From Rhododendron vialii (lineage: Eukaryota > Streptophyta > Magnoliopsida > Ericales > Ericaceae): DNA of 64,000 nucleotides. Location of the stretch: contig NC_080560.1 in the NCBI RefSeq assembly GCF_030253575.1, positions 9,172,501 through 9,236,500 on the forward strand. The letters are read 5' to 3'. Made by a program: the position numbers and the translations under genes. Below, one piece after another: positions 13,260 through 25,600 of this stretch; position 1 is the stretch's first letter, and each line of letters begins with the position of its first letter. Below the pieces are notes generated by a model. That model worked only from the letters and a program-made list of their open reading frames with translations. It made no database searches and was not told the DNA's origin.

Positions 13260-16200
13260 ATGGCTTGCATGGGGGCCAACATTTCTTCACCTTCTCGATG
13301 TAGGGCTATGTGGAGTGGTACTACTACTTCCCTCGGACTTACAACTAAAATGGGGTTTTGTGCATTGACTCGGAGATCGAAAACCCCTGCGCGTGATCGT
13401 TCACAGCACTGCATGTGCATGACAATGCCATCGGCGCCTCTTTCGACGGAGATGGTGATCAATGGAGTGAATAACTCTGTCTTCGCGACTGTTCTACATC
13501 CTCAGGTAATTAATGAGCTTAAGATTCTGTATTTTCTGGTCGTTGAATGAGAGTTGATAAATTTTTAGTCCTGTCTTCTTTTTTCTCTTTTCTCGCACCA
13601 AATATATGTCATATGCTTCTTTCTCATGTTTCTAGCCGGCCAATATTCCATGTATAATCGAGAGGCAAGCTAGGGCTAGGATTTATGGACGATGGGATGA
13701 AATATAAGAGAGCTTATCCTTACGTTATGATTAGCTTCCATTTCTCGATGATAAAGTAGCAAATTATTACTCCCTCCGTCAGTATTTGTTAGTTTATTTT
13801 GGGGTTTTCAACTTTTTTAGGGAACGTCGTGATTGTTTTGCACAATTTTTATTTTTTCTACCCTCCAATCAATTAATTCAATATTTGAATGCAAGGATAA
13901 CATAGTACAATTGATACTATTTACTTATTGACTTTCAAACATGGACAAATATTGAGAGACAGAAAAAAGTATGTTTATGGACTAACAAACACGGACAGAT
14001 AGAGTACTATAGTCTTAATTAATGGGGAGGCTCCCGTCCAGTGTAGGTTGCACCAATCCTGTTCAGTTTTGGCCAATCGTGGGCCTTTTTGTTCAATTTT
14101 TAGATCTCTTCGAAAATATTAGCCATGCCAAAAATCACGCGGATCGGATATTGTTTGACATCATTTTAAAATGCATTAAAGTTTTAGACAAATGTGTGAA
14201 GGGATTGCAATCCAGTGTTGCACATCTTTTTGTTTATAAGATTAACGTGATTTTTGTTGCAGCCAATGTTTGTGGCGAGTTCTAAAAAGCGAAAGATTCC
14301 AATCATTATTTTGGGGTCGAAGAGAGCCCACAATTGGTCGAAACTGGACGGGACTGGAGGCAATCTACAATGGACGGAGCCTCCCCTACTTAACGTGGTC
14401 TTTTGGAACAATTTACTAACGTGTGGCCAAATCCATAAAAATAATAGTAGTAATAATTACATCTCCAAGGCAAATTTTCAAACTCAGCGACTGAACTTGC
14501 AGTTGCCACCCACGTAACAAACAAATCTTGCATCTTATAAATAAAAATAAATAAAAAAACAAACAAACAAATCTTGCTTACACAGACTTATACTACTATA
14601 GAGTGCAAAGGTTTGTTTGGTGTAACCTTTTTGGCTTTTTATTTTTGGAAATTTCTATTAGTTAATGTGTTTGCACAAGTAATTAAGTTGTATATATCCA
14701 TGTAATATCGACTTTCAACATACTAAGTTATGAGATCGATCAATGGGTGTCGGGGTAGCCCAAGTGTTTAGGTGTTTTCCTTATCGGGAAAATTAAGGTC
14801 ACGGATTTTGATTCTCACCGCAGGGTCCTATTCTTTACCTCTTTTATTAGAGAGAGATAAGGTAGTATAGGTTTCTTGCTTGAAAAGAAAAAAAAAAAAA
14901 AAACTTCGTAAGTTGCAGTGGTAATATTGTTGTGCTAGGTCTTACCTCCAAAAGTTGATGATAACACCAAGATGCTAGAACTCCAAGAGAGAACTCAACT
15001 AGCACTCCGAACGGCGCCATCTGAAATGACAATCACCGACGCGTTGAAGTTGGTAGACACGCTTCAGCGACTCGGGATCGGGTACCATTTCCAAGAAGAC
15101 ATCAATGCCTTACTTGAACGATTTTCCGACGGCCCGAACCCACTCCACGATGAAGATCTCTTCACCGCCGCACTATGTTTCCGGCTACTCCGACACAATG
15201 GTTACCAGATGAGTCCTAGTACGTAGCACTACACTGCATTATTTTACGTTGTCTGCTTTTCTTCTTCTTCTTCTTGTCAAAAGCTGGAAATATCGTTGAT
15301 AGCTACGAGGAAAATTAGAAAACAGTACAGGCAAATGGAATCTGTTTTGGGATTTTTTTATTTTTTTTTTTCAAATCTACAACTAGTAGATAAACTATTT
15401 CAAACACATTTTTAAAACTTGTAAGTTAACTTGAACTTCGACTTGGTTCGCTTGTTTACAGCAAGTCTGTCCACACAGACAAATTACACATTGATTGTGC
15501 ACAGATTTTGTAGTCAAACTCACCGCGGATACCACATAAATGATCTGAGTCGTCGTTCATTAAATGTACAACATTTTTTCAAGGGTCCACGCTAAAAATC
15601 AATTCAATCTGATACCTATAAATGCTTGATCCAATTATCTAACTTTTCATTCTCCGAAAATCTAAATGAAAAGTTAGATGATTGGATCGAGCACCTATAA
15701 GTATTAGATTGAGCTGATTTTTAGTGATCGATGACTCTTAAAAAATTGTTTTACATTTAATCAATAGTTCAGATCGTTTGAGCGAGACCTGTGATGGGCC
15801 CACACCAAAATCTGTGCACAATTTATACACAAATGTCTATGTGGTTAGCAGCTGGCTTGTTTTTCTCCACTGTACATTTTTGCTGAGCCCAAAAAGACTA
15901 AGTGCATGGACACCATCAAAGTGTGGGGTAGAGAGTGGCAAAGCTAGAATTCCCAAAGGGCAAAATATAAATAATGAGGATGCATTATGTCATATTTTTA
16001 TCCGTTTGTCCCTTTGGGAATCCTGACTCTGCCACTAACTCACGAAATGCAAAGAGAACAAAAAAATCCTGTACAAAATTCCTTCACGCCATTCTTGTAT
16101 GATTTTGTGAATAAGTTTCCCTTAATTCGCATGTTTTCGCGTAACTAATTGGTTGTTACATGCCCATTATACACGTAGCACAGATATCTTTCGAAAATTC

Positions 16201-18788
16201 ATGGACAAAAGTGGGAAATTCAAGGATTCGTTGAGCACAGACATAGATGGAATGCTGAGCTTGTATGAAGCTTCATACTTGGGCACATATGGGGAAGATG
16301 TATTGAACCATGCCATGGAATTCACAGAGGCTAAGCTGAGGCAATCAATTCCATTGATGGCTCCTCAATTGGGAAGAAATTACTCTCATGCCTTGGAGCT
16401 TCCAAGGCACTTGAGAATGGAAAGGTTGGAAGCCAGAAGGTTCATTGGAGAATTTAGTAGGGAAAGTGACCAGAGCCCATATTTGGTGGAACTAGCAAAG
16501 TTAGATTACAACAAGGTTCAATCACTGCACCAAGCAGAGTTGACTGAGATTTCCAGGTTATTTTCTCTTTTTTGTGGGTATAAAGGCCCAATTTTGAGAA
16601 CAGATAGTGCATACTAATACAACTCCGGATTGTGGGTCCAATGTTGTGTCAGTAATGCGTGCACTGCTACCTTGTCTATACCGTTAGTGCCATTTATCAA
16701 ATGGTTATGGTTCACATGGCGCGACTTGGTGGTTTTATTCAGATTTCCATTTGTCTAAAATAGTTGTACACGCGCGTCACATATTCCTTATGAATCGTTT
16801 GACGACCTAATTATGCAATGGGTGAATGCTGTTTCAGGTGGTGGAAGCAGTTGGGTCTTGTGGAAAAGCTCACTTTTGGCCGTGACCGGCCACTGGAATG
16901 CTACTTGTGGACTGTGGGTCTCCTTCCGGAGCCCAAGTACTCAAACTGCCGAATTGATCTAGCCAAGACCATTGCCATTTTACTAGTTCTTGACGATATC
17001 TTTGACAGTTACGGCTCTTTAGATGAACTTGCCCTCTTCACAGATGCAATTCAGAGGTCTGTATCTGTACTCTACTTTCCGCGTAGATATCAGTTAAAAA
17101 ATTTCGTCTGTTTTCTGATGAGGGACTCTGAACTTGTTATCTCACTTACTTCTTTGCAAAACTTATTAACTTTCAGATGGGATCTTAGTGCAATGGAGCA
17201 GCTGCCCCAATACATGAAGATTTGTTACATGGCCTTGTACAACACTACCAATGAGGTTGGGTACAACATACTCAAACAACATGGATGGAGTGTCGTTCCG
17301 CACCTTAAAAGAACGGTAAATGTTTTGCTCAGTAAAAGTTAGCGCGACACAGAATGAATCACATAATTCACTGGAAGTGAATCACAACCTCATACTATCA
17401 ATTCGGAAAGGTTTCAAAGACCATTTTCTAGGACTCTAGCACTCCTGTATACGCAACATCCAGTACATAACCATGGCCCATGACAGAATTTTGAGCCGTC
17501 CATCTTGTGGAGCCAGCTAATTAAAAAGACTATCCATCCACAATCAAGCTGATCAGGCAAAGGTAGTTGCGTTATTCGAGCATAGGTGTGTTAATTGAGA
17601 AGAAACATAGATGCTTGGTGTATAACCTGTCGATTTTCAAGACAACTTCTTTAACAAGGCAGTTACTTATATCCGATCAATCTGTATTTAACATTAACGT
17701 CCCCCTCAAACTCCTCTATCACAAAGATTAGTTTGCGTTGTTCCATTGGTAGAATGTGCTCCAATACATGACAAATGCGGCAAATTCTACTAATACAATC
17801 GCGACACATCACATGGTACCCAAAACGTGGTACTCAGACAAGGTCACCAAAATATTAGCATTCCAAAAAACTTGAAGCCAATAATTTCAGCTCCAAAATA
17901 TGGATTTGCTATGTTTGCAAACTCCTTTCTTATTCCCTTTTTGCCAAAGACTTCTGTTATTTTGGAGGGAATCACAAGTTTGTTGATCTTGCAGTGGATA
18001 AATATGATTGAAGCCTTCCTCCTTGAAGCTGAGTGGTTCAACAACCGATACGTACCCAACCTAGAGGAGTATCTGGAAAATGGGGTAACAACAGCAGGGT
18101 CATACATGGCCCTGGTGCATATTTTCTTTCTCATTGGACAGGGGGTTAACAAGGAAACTATAGGGATGATGGATCCATACCCCAAGCTCTTCTCCTCCTC
18201 GGGCAGAATTCTTCGGCTTTGGGATGATTTGGGGACTGCAACGGTATGTACACACGGATCTGAGATCCTCTGTTTTAACATTTTTTCTGTCGTCATGTGG
18301 CATAATGTACTAGAAATAACGGATCACAAAACTTTTGAAACACAATCGTACGACTGAAGATATAGTGAGTTGAGGGAATGGTGAGTCCTAATGCAATTAG
18401 AATAAGGTACGGTGAGTCCCAAAGCTCACATAACCTGAACCGTGCATGAACCTTTTGTTTCCTCTTTGTCACAAATTTGTTTTTCCGATTGGGTTAGGAT
18501 GAGCAAGAAAGGGGAGACGTAGCATCGAGCATAGACTGCTTCAGGAGGGAGAAGAATCTTTCATCCGAAGGCGAAGCTAGAAAGCAAGTGAAGCAACTCA
18601 TCCGCAGCCTATGGAAAGAGCTCAATGGCGAGTTTACAGCTCCGAAGCCGTTGCCCCTACCCCTCATAAAAGCATCCCTCAACATGTCAAGGACTGCCCA
18701 AGTTGTTTATCAACATGGAGACGATAACAAGTTCTGCAGTGTTGATGATTGTGTAAACTCTTTGTTCTTCACGCCCATTGGGTTTTAG
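13260..18788 (+). CDS. terpene synthase, linalool/nerolidol synthase-like (TPS-g type)
   Basis: Seven exons: 13260-13505, 14939-15218, 16184-16556, 16838-17056, 17177-17315, 17995-18243 and 18498-18788. All have GT-AG borders and compatible phases, giving 598 residues. The N-terminus is Ser/Thr/Arg-rich with few acidic residues, like a plastid transit peptide. It lacks RRX8W, which points to the TPS-g clade of acyclic alcohol synthases. Catalytic motifs are intact: RDR (315-317), DDIFD (352-356, Mg-diphosphate binding) and the NSE/DTE-type motif WDDLGTA..DE (495-504). The seven-exon layout matches class III TPS genes. Expected reaction: ionisation of geranyl or farnesyl diphosphate to a terpene alcohol such as linalool or nerolidol; the product cannot be read from sequence. 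Exon 1 and the exon 2/3 junction are the least certain. An alternative donor at 15223 with acceptor 16178 would also keep frame but insert extra residues. The ATG at 13260 was chosen because the in-frame codon further up is TTG. Confidence 0.9.
13770..14004. mobile_element. Stowaway-like MITE in terpene synthase intron 1
   Basis: Left end CTCCCTCCGTCAGTATTTGT; right end reads (reverse complement) CTCTATCTGTCCGTGTTTGT. TA flanks both sides (13768-13769 and 14005-14006). CTCCCTCCGT ends with TA duplication are the hallmark of Stowaway (Tc1/mariner) MITEs. Length 235 bp, non-coding. Confidence 0.8.
14021..14393. mobile_element. MITE family Z, copy 1 (373 bp), in terpene synthase intron 1
   Basis: The ends are long inverted repeats. 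Left begins GGGGAGGCTCCCGTCCAGTG; right (reverse complement) begins GGGGAGGCTCCGTCCATTGT. Similarity continues for about 90 bp per arm (for example 'ccaattgtgggc' words). No convincing target duplication was found. The right arm closely resembles part of the tandem repeat unit at 52117-53340. Confidence 0.75.
14744..14902 (+). mobile_element. SINE-like retroposon just upstream of terpene synthase exon 2
   Basis: An A-box-like GTAGCCCAAGTGTTTAGG (about 14755) and a degenerate B box GATTTTGATTCTC (about 14804) are followed by 60 bp and an A-run (14888-14902). The A-tail ends only 36 bp from the exon 2 acceptor (14938), so the element supplies most of the sequence where branch point and pyrimidine tract would be expected. 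No clear target duplication. Confidence 0.6.
15458..15854. mobile_element. MITE family X, copy 1 (397 bp), in terpene synthase intron 2
   Basis: Foldback element: CCAATTATCTAACTTTTCAT in the left half answers ATGAAAAGTTAGATGATTGG in the right, and GTGCACAGATTTTG near the left end answers CAAAATCTGTGCAC near the right. Flanking GCTTGTTT occurs on both sides (15450-15457 and 15855-15862), an 8-bp target duplication suggesting a hAT-related MITE. Other copies are at 33646-34033 and 48096-48489. Confidence 0.8.
15938..16036. mobile_element. miniature element with inverted repeats (about 100 bp)
   Basis: Left AGTGGCAAAGCTAGAATTCC and right (reverse complement) AGTGGCAGAGTCAGGATTCC match closely, and both continue CAAAGGG. 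These ends resemble hAT ends. No convincing target duplication. It lies in terpene synthase intron 2, about 150 bp before exon 3. Confidence 0.55.
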
Positions 18789-19608
18789 GTCAAGGGTCCG
18801 ATCCTATTACAATTTGTATAGCATCGGACAATTTGCCCAAAGACTTGTACAAAATTGGGCTTCTTTTTTTTCCATGTTGGTGCATTGGGCTTACGATTCC
18901 TTTACTTCAGTCTGAATCGGGTGGAAATAAACATTTGTCGACTCATCCAAAATCATCTCAACCCACTGGCATATCATCTGCAGCAGATGCTTCGAATGTC
19001 AATCATAAAAGTTCAAAGATTTTGATATGCCTCGAGCAGTATCTTCAAACACCATCCTACCCTTCAAATTTTCACTCTCTTCAACCAAATCATACTGCTT
19101 TTGTATTCGAAAAATCTAAGCAAATACACCATGAGATGGCAAAACAAGCTATGCGGGTTCTTACAAGCTATTGGTGAATTTCGCAGTGAAATGTGAGAAT
19201 TATCCTTGTATGGTGAAAAGCTTTCTTACCCAACTTGGCTGTGCTTTGTTATGGTTTGTGTGTTCAGTGAAGGCCATGATTTAAAGAGCCTGGTAAGTTT
19301 CGATTTGACGGTGCATTGCTGAAGCCGCTGAAGTGAAGTGAAGTTTTGACCTGCGATAACAAGCTTCTTGAAAACACTCCAAACTTTCCAATTGAAAAGA
19401 TTGACATTAAAGAGAACTACACCAAGAATTGGAACCGTAAGGAGTAAAACCAAAGAAAAGTCGTCAAATGGTGAGATTGACCCAGTATTGGACTTGCAAC
19501 TGATAGAAACAGACAAAGACATAAAACAGGTTCGCTAATAAAGTTACAAGCTAACAACACAAAGAAAGGTGATAGTCTTATGCACTATGGCAACAATAAA
19601 TAAGCTTC
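18789..19608. other. intergenic between terpene synthase and F-box gene A (convergent)
   Basis: Contains the 3' region of the terpene synthase and, on the other strand, the 3' flank of F-box gene A. Around 19,450-19,500 the text 'gtcgtcaaatggtgagatt' is shared with the 3' flank of A' (39420-39460, inverted) and with 26,095-26,130. No further gene seen. Confidence 0.5.
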
Positions 19609-22600
19609 TTACCTCCAGATCAAACAAGATATTTCCATTCCTTGGTAGACATCCATTCCTTGATAAACTTGGAGGCCGCACCCAGGAAAGGATCCCTGAA
19701 CAACTTGAAATCCTTGAGTTCGCTTAACAAGAACTATTGGAATAACTGAATTCTGGTCCAATCTAACAGGATGCAGTACGATCCTTTCTAAGACTACTTC
19801 GCTTTTGAGCACAAGTCTCAAAAAGTGTAATTCATCCATTGTGCCCCAATAGCAGTTTAGCTTAAGGTGCCCCAAACTTGGTAAGTTGAAATTGATCCTC
19901 TCAAACTCTTCAGATATTCTCGCTCCAAAAATCTAAGATTTGAGACAACAATTTTTTCAGATTTGAGACACAATTTTTGCGGACTAATGTTACCACAAAT
20001 AACAATAACTGAGTTGGCACAATTAACGTACCATACTTACCTCTTCATTGATCCTAAGTTCACGGTCTAGGATCATTGTTCCAAGTTTGGGTGAAAGTTC
20101 TAGTAATACGGCAATGCCAACCATATCAGCTTTTGTATATTCCATATTTATTCTCAAATAGTTGAGGTTGTGAAATACAAAACGTTTAGGGAGACAGTAT
20201 TTTGATACCACAGCCTGTTGATATGACAAACATGTAAAAAGTTAAACCTGCGAGGCTGGCAGTATAACCAAATATGTGAAGCCATCTTTCACCTGATTCA
20301 TGTAACTCAAAGACAATTAGTAAGCTTGCAAATGGAGTTGAGATCATCAGCCGTCAACAAATACATCAATCAATTAGAGAATGAATGATTCTTAATTAAT
20401 CTCGTTGCTAAACAACCCTTGTTCTTTCTCTTTCCTCTATTTGCAAAGCATGTTAAATTATTTTTACTACAACATAATTCTTCTTTGCTCTGCTTGCAAA
20501 GTTGAATTGTCAAAACCAGTGAAAGTCACACTGCAATGCTAGCACCGAACCTAGCCAATGCAAACAAGATGTTTAACAGTCTTTCTAATGACCTACACAA
20601 CTCCAATCCTAAATTACACTGTCCTACTTAAAATCTCCACAATCAAGGAAGCCAGCCGAGAAATCGAGCAATCTTAGATAGCATTTCTATTTATAATCTG
20701 CTTAGCTAGCACTGAACGAAAAAAAATTATTCTCTACGAAGACTCATTTTCTCAATCCAGCCGATAGCCCTCTTTATTACAGCAAAGATTGTACATGACA
20801 AGTTAAAAAAACCACTCAGTAATGTGAAACACTTGAACACGACATATGTCATGCATAAGTAAGCACAATCGGTTACAGGTTCAAAGTCTAACCAATCTTT
20901 TCAAGGCTATTGTCTTATGAAACCAATTTTATTTGGGCTTCAATGTATAATACTCCAGCAAATGGGCTAATCAAACAAACAGAAGCACTCATTCCTTGAA
21001 CTTCACAATCAAGGAAAAAACAATTAAACCCAAAAAGAATAGGATGACTTTGCGCCCCCTGTTCTTCACATACTTCACTTCCTTGTTTTCATTAGGCGAA
21101 GCCATAAAATGCCTTTCTCAAAATCTTAGGTGAGAAATTATTCCCCTAGTTTGGCCTCCCCTAAAGAAGAAATCATGGTTCCAATATTGGCCTAGCCGCT
21201 TTAAAGAAGGGTGGTCCAACAGCAAGTTATGCTCAACCTTCATTATATAAACCATTTGCCCTGGAAGTTATTTGTCCTCGATACACAATACAGATTCTGA
21301 AACAATCACCCCATCTAAGTAAATTTTCTACTCTGTTCAGACCTCAATCCCTCATCTCTTTTACTCTCATTTGACATATATCATACATGCGACCCTTTGC
21401 TACACATTGAACAATGTTCTAAATGGAGCTTGGCGGTAGTCGGGCGGAGACCCACCTCCAAGTGCCAAGCCGCCTAGGCAGCGCCAGCAATTCGGCTGAT
21501 TTTATTTTATTTTTTTTTAACAAACCATTATCCAATCAAACTATATTCTATGTATTCATAATGCAAGTTCAAACTTCAAAGTACAAACCCAAATGAAATT
21601 AAATAGTAGCAACTAGCAAATAAGTTGAATAAGACAATAAGCAGAAATAACCATAATGCAATGTTTAATGTTCAAACTTCAAAGTACAAACCCAAATGAA
21701 ATAAAATAGTAGCAACTAGCAAATAAGTTGAATAAGACAATAAGTAGAAATAAACGAGATCGGAGATCCCTAATGCCAAGTTCAAAGTTCATCTCCTTCC
21801 TCCAACTCTTCTCCACCATACCCCTCCAAAGGCCTCCAAAGATGCTGAAGACGCCAACGACGCCGCCAAGCCTGCCAAGACCGCCAAGCCCGCCTAGGTG
21901 GCCGCCAAACCTCCCTGGGTGCCAAATCAAACGCCAAGAGGTATTGGCGTGGCAGCAGGGCACCTCCAAGCGCCGGCGGCCGCCATTTAGAACACCGACA
22001 TTGAATAGCTGACCCTTAACTCTTCATTTTGTGTTCTAGAGGCCACTGAATCCTAGAATCATTACCAGGTTAGCCATCAAGCAAAAGAGTCTCCAATTAT
22101 TAGCCAGCAATTCTTACTCAATCCTATTCTCAGGTTAAATATCTTTTAATCTCCATCTGTATTATACTTTTATACTTATCACCAATTAAAGCCATGGTTT
22201 CAGTTTATTCATGCCTTTCTACCAAAATCTTAGCTCATGCAGTCAAACCCTTACCATTTCTGAAGTCCTCAAAACAGGGGCAGGACACTGTTTGGCCAAG
22301 GGGCCCCCGACACCCCCCAACTTATGTGTAAACCAACAGGGTGTATGTTATGCATACGTTCTGTACAATGGCTTCTATATTCAAAGTCTAGCCAGCTTTT
22401 CCTAAGCCTCTAGTCTAATAAAATTAATCATACTTGGGCTTTAATGTACACCAATCCAACAAATGGGCTTACCCACCAAATAGGCACACGTGAATACCTT
22501 AAACTTCACACTCAAGAGAAAAACAATCAAACCGAAAAAGAATAGGACGATTAGCACCCCCTGTTCTTCACACACACTACTCTTTCTGTTTCCAGTTGGC

Positions 22601-25600
22601 GAAGCTACAAAAAGTGTTTCTAAGATCTCTTGGCAATTTGTTCCCCTAGTTTAGCCTCCCTCAAGAAGAAATCACGGTCTACCATGGCATCAGAGAGGGT
22701 GGTCCAATGGCAAGCCGAGCTGAAATTCTTAACCACAAGGAAACTAAAAAGAATATCTAAGTGCAGACTAGTGAATAACTCTTATCATGAATAAAAGCTA
22801 CTTAAACATGATCTCTGAACCTTTCCCGACACAACCTCATTCCTTTCCCCACCTCAACTCAAAAGAAATTCCAAACGCACGATGTCTTACCCTCTCTCTC
22901 ACTACCATACTTTCCAACCACTAAGCTCATGAGGCGTTGGGAGATGGTGCAATTGCATTATAAAGATAACGGGAATCCAGGTTGTGAAGAAAAAAATATG
23001 GGTATTTGTCAACATAATTGATACCAAAATGATGCGGAATATTAATGTCCTAGACGCCGGAGTCGAGTTTTTTTAGCGGAGGAGAATTGATGGTGTAGCC
23101 ATCGATTGGTCGGACCATAGTTGTCCGCTTTGGAAGCCTCAAGTGAAGCCCATGGGCCCAATGCATAGAATTAAGTCTTTTTAGTCCAACAAGTGTCTTT
23201 GGTAAATTTGTTATTTTAATTATTAGTAATAGGAGGCATTTTAATATTTAATTAGGTTGTTTTTTATGTTTCCTTTTTATTTCCATTAGGGTTATGAGTC
23301 TATAATAAGATGTTCAACGATGCAATCATTAGACTTCGATTAATGAGAATTTGAGACTTAGGGTTTTGACCCTTGTGTGCGTCTCTCTTCCCTTTTACCT
23401 CTTTCTTGTCCGTCATCACAAAAGCATCAGCAGGGACTAATGCTACACTTTGCACACTAGTTGAGATATACCTTGATTTGAAGCAAGCATGAGATAGAAC
23501 TTGTAATAGTATCTCTTCCACAATTCCACAAGGTTGAAATTGTCAAAAGCATGTACAGTAACTTACATTACAGGTTGTTTGACGTACATCGACCAACTAG
23601 ACCCTAATAGCCAACAAGACAAGCTATGCTCAACCAACATTGTTTAAAACCATTTGTGAGTATGAGGAGTGGGAAGAGTACCTGAGGTTGTCCTCCAAGC
23701 ATATGGTGGGCACTACAATGGCTCAAGACCACTGGAGGTGGCGGAGAAGAGAGCTTAGAGCAGCCTTAGAGAGACGGTGATGGCAGTAGAGAATAAATGG
23801 GTTAGGTGTGTCTTCAATACGTATTGAAGGCTTGTCTTGAATAAAGTGTGAACTCCTATTTATATAATTGGAGGAAGGCTAGCCTCTCCCTCATTAATGT
23901 GCACTAGAGTACAGCCAAAGGGATAAGTGAAGTGATTTAGAACTTGTGTTCTGTATCATAAAACTCTCAGATATGTTTGGGTGCTTCTATGTAGGCATGT
24001 ATCATGGGGCAGGTGGTAGGTATGATGCAAGCTCCAGATGTGAGCTTGTCGAGTGAATGTTCCACAGGCATGCTTGTTCCAGATGGCAGGTGACGTAGGC
24101 GAGCCCCTCATGGAGGTGAGCCTTGACATTCCCCTTACTCTAGCCTCCAAGCCACATGCCTCCTTAGGTCCCGAGCAAAGTACCTAGGCCCTGCTCCCAA
24201 CTAGGGTAATGTGAGGAGTCGCCATAAGTTATTGTGAGCTCGTAGATCATGGGGAGACAGGCAATATCTCGTTAAGTATCCTTGGTGAACTAGCTCCTCT
24301 AGGTGATGAGCAAGCCTGAGGAGGGAGTTCAGCGGCTGGCAGTCATGGTACGTGGCCGCCTCAATTAGACAATTACTAAGGGATGGAGGATCCCCCGATG
24401 ACGTCTAGAGGCGGAGGACCTCCAAATACCCACACCATTTCGCCATGCGAGTTATTTGTCCTTGCAACACATTGCGCATTGCAAAACAATCACCCCTGAT
24501 CCATACCAAAGCAAATTCTCTACTGTGCTTAGACCTCAATTGATTCTTACCTCCACAATTTTAAAGGCAAATGATATAGCTCATGCATACTACCCTCAAT
24601 TACACGTTGACAAAGCTAAACCCTACTTCACTTTTTGCGTTTGAATACCCCGATCCTAGTTATCTGGTTAAATATCTTTCAATCTCCAACCCCATCACAC
24701 TTATCCGCAATTATAGCCATAGTTTCAGTTTATTCAATCCTTCCTACCAAAAATCTTAGCTCGGGTAGTCAAACCCCTGCAATTTCTGTTGTTCTTTTGT
24801 CCCCCCACGATGCAAGAAAAGGGCTAAAAGGAAAGAAATACCTCATCCAGAATCAAATAACAATCTAATCGCAAATAAAGTGCGTATTGCATAGGTACAT
24901 AAAGGGGGAAAAATTACCTTATACCACCAATTCTGAACATGAAAACGCTTCACATGGCTAAGCAACCTCACAATCTTAATCCAATACCGGTAATTCTCCA
25001 CCATGGAAATGCAAGTGACATCTGCTTCTTCAACAGCAGAGGAGTCCTCCATTACATACTCCCCAACCTCGAAGAAAAACATCCTCAAATTTGACAAATT
25101 CGGAGCGCGAATCTCAACCGATCCTTCGTCGCACCTGAACTGCCAAAGATCCAACCTTTTAAGACTCGGTGAAGATATCTTAACCTCCTTCATCCCGTGA
25201 CACTGCCTTATAGTCAGAGCCTCAATGTTCAAACACCCCGCAACCAAATCCGATATCCTCTCATCCGTCAAGTAGACCTGAACAAAATCAATACTCGCCA
25301 GCGACTCGCATAATCGCGTGCGCGACGTGTTCCTCGGCACATCGAGGTTGCAGTGTTTGAGATGTAATGACCGAACGCTGCCGTTTCGGAGAAGGGGGAG
25401 AGGGAAGGGGTAGTAGTACGAGTCAGTAGTTTCGTTTAGAAATTGGAGGAGGTATTTGGAGGAGAAGGTGAGGGAGAGGGATTCGACGTCGTGAGCGACG
25501 GCGTAGTGGATCCAGGAGTCGATGTGGCGGCGGTAGGGGAGGTGGTGAGTGGCGGAGTCGAGGCGGAGGTGGAGGGAGCGGAGGGGGGAGGAGGAGGGGG

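Noticed and set aside
15219-15223. Alternative exon 2 donor AC|GTAGCA paired with acceptor CGTAG|CAC
   Set aside because: It keeps frame but inserts extra residues into a region of fixed spacing in terpene synthases; A|GTACGT with GCACAG|AT gives the usual S-P-x-x-F spacing. Not excluded without cDNA.
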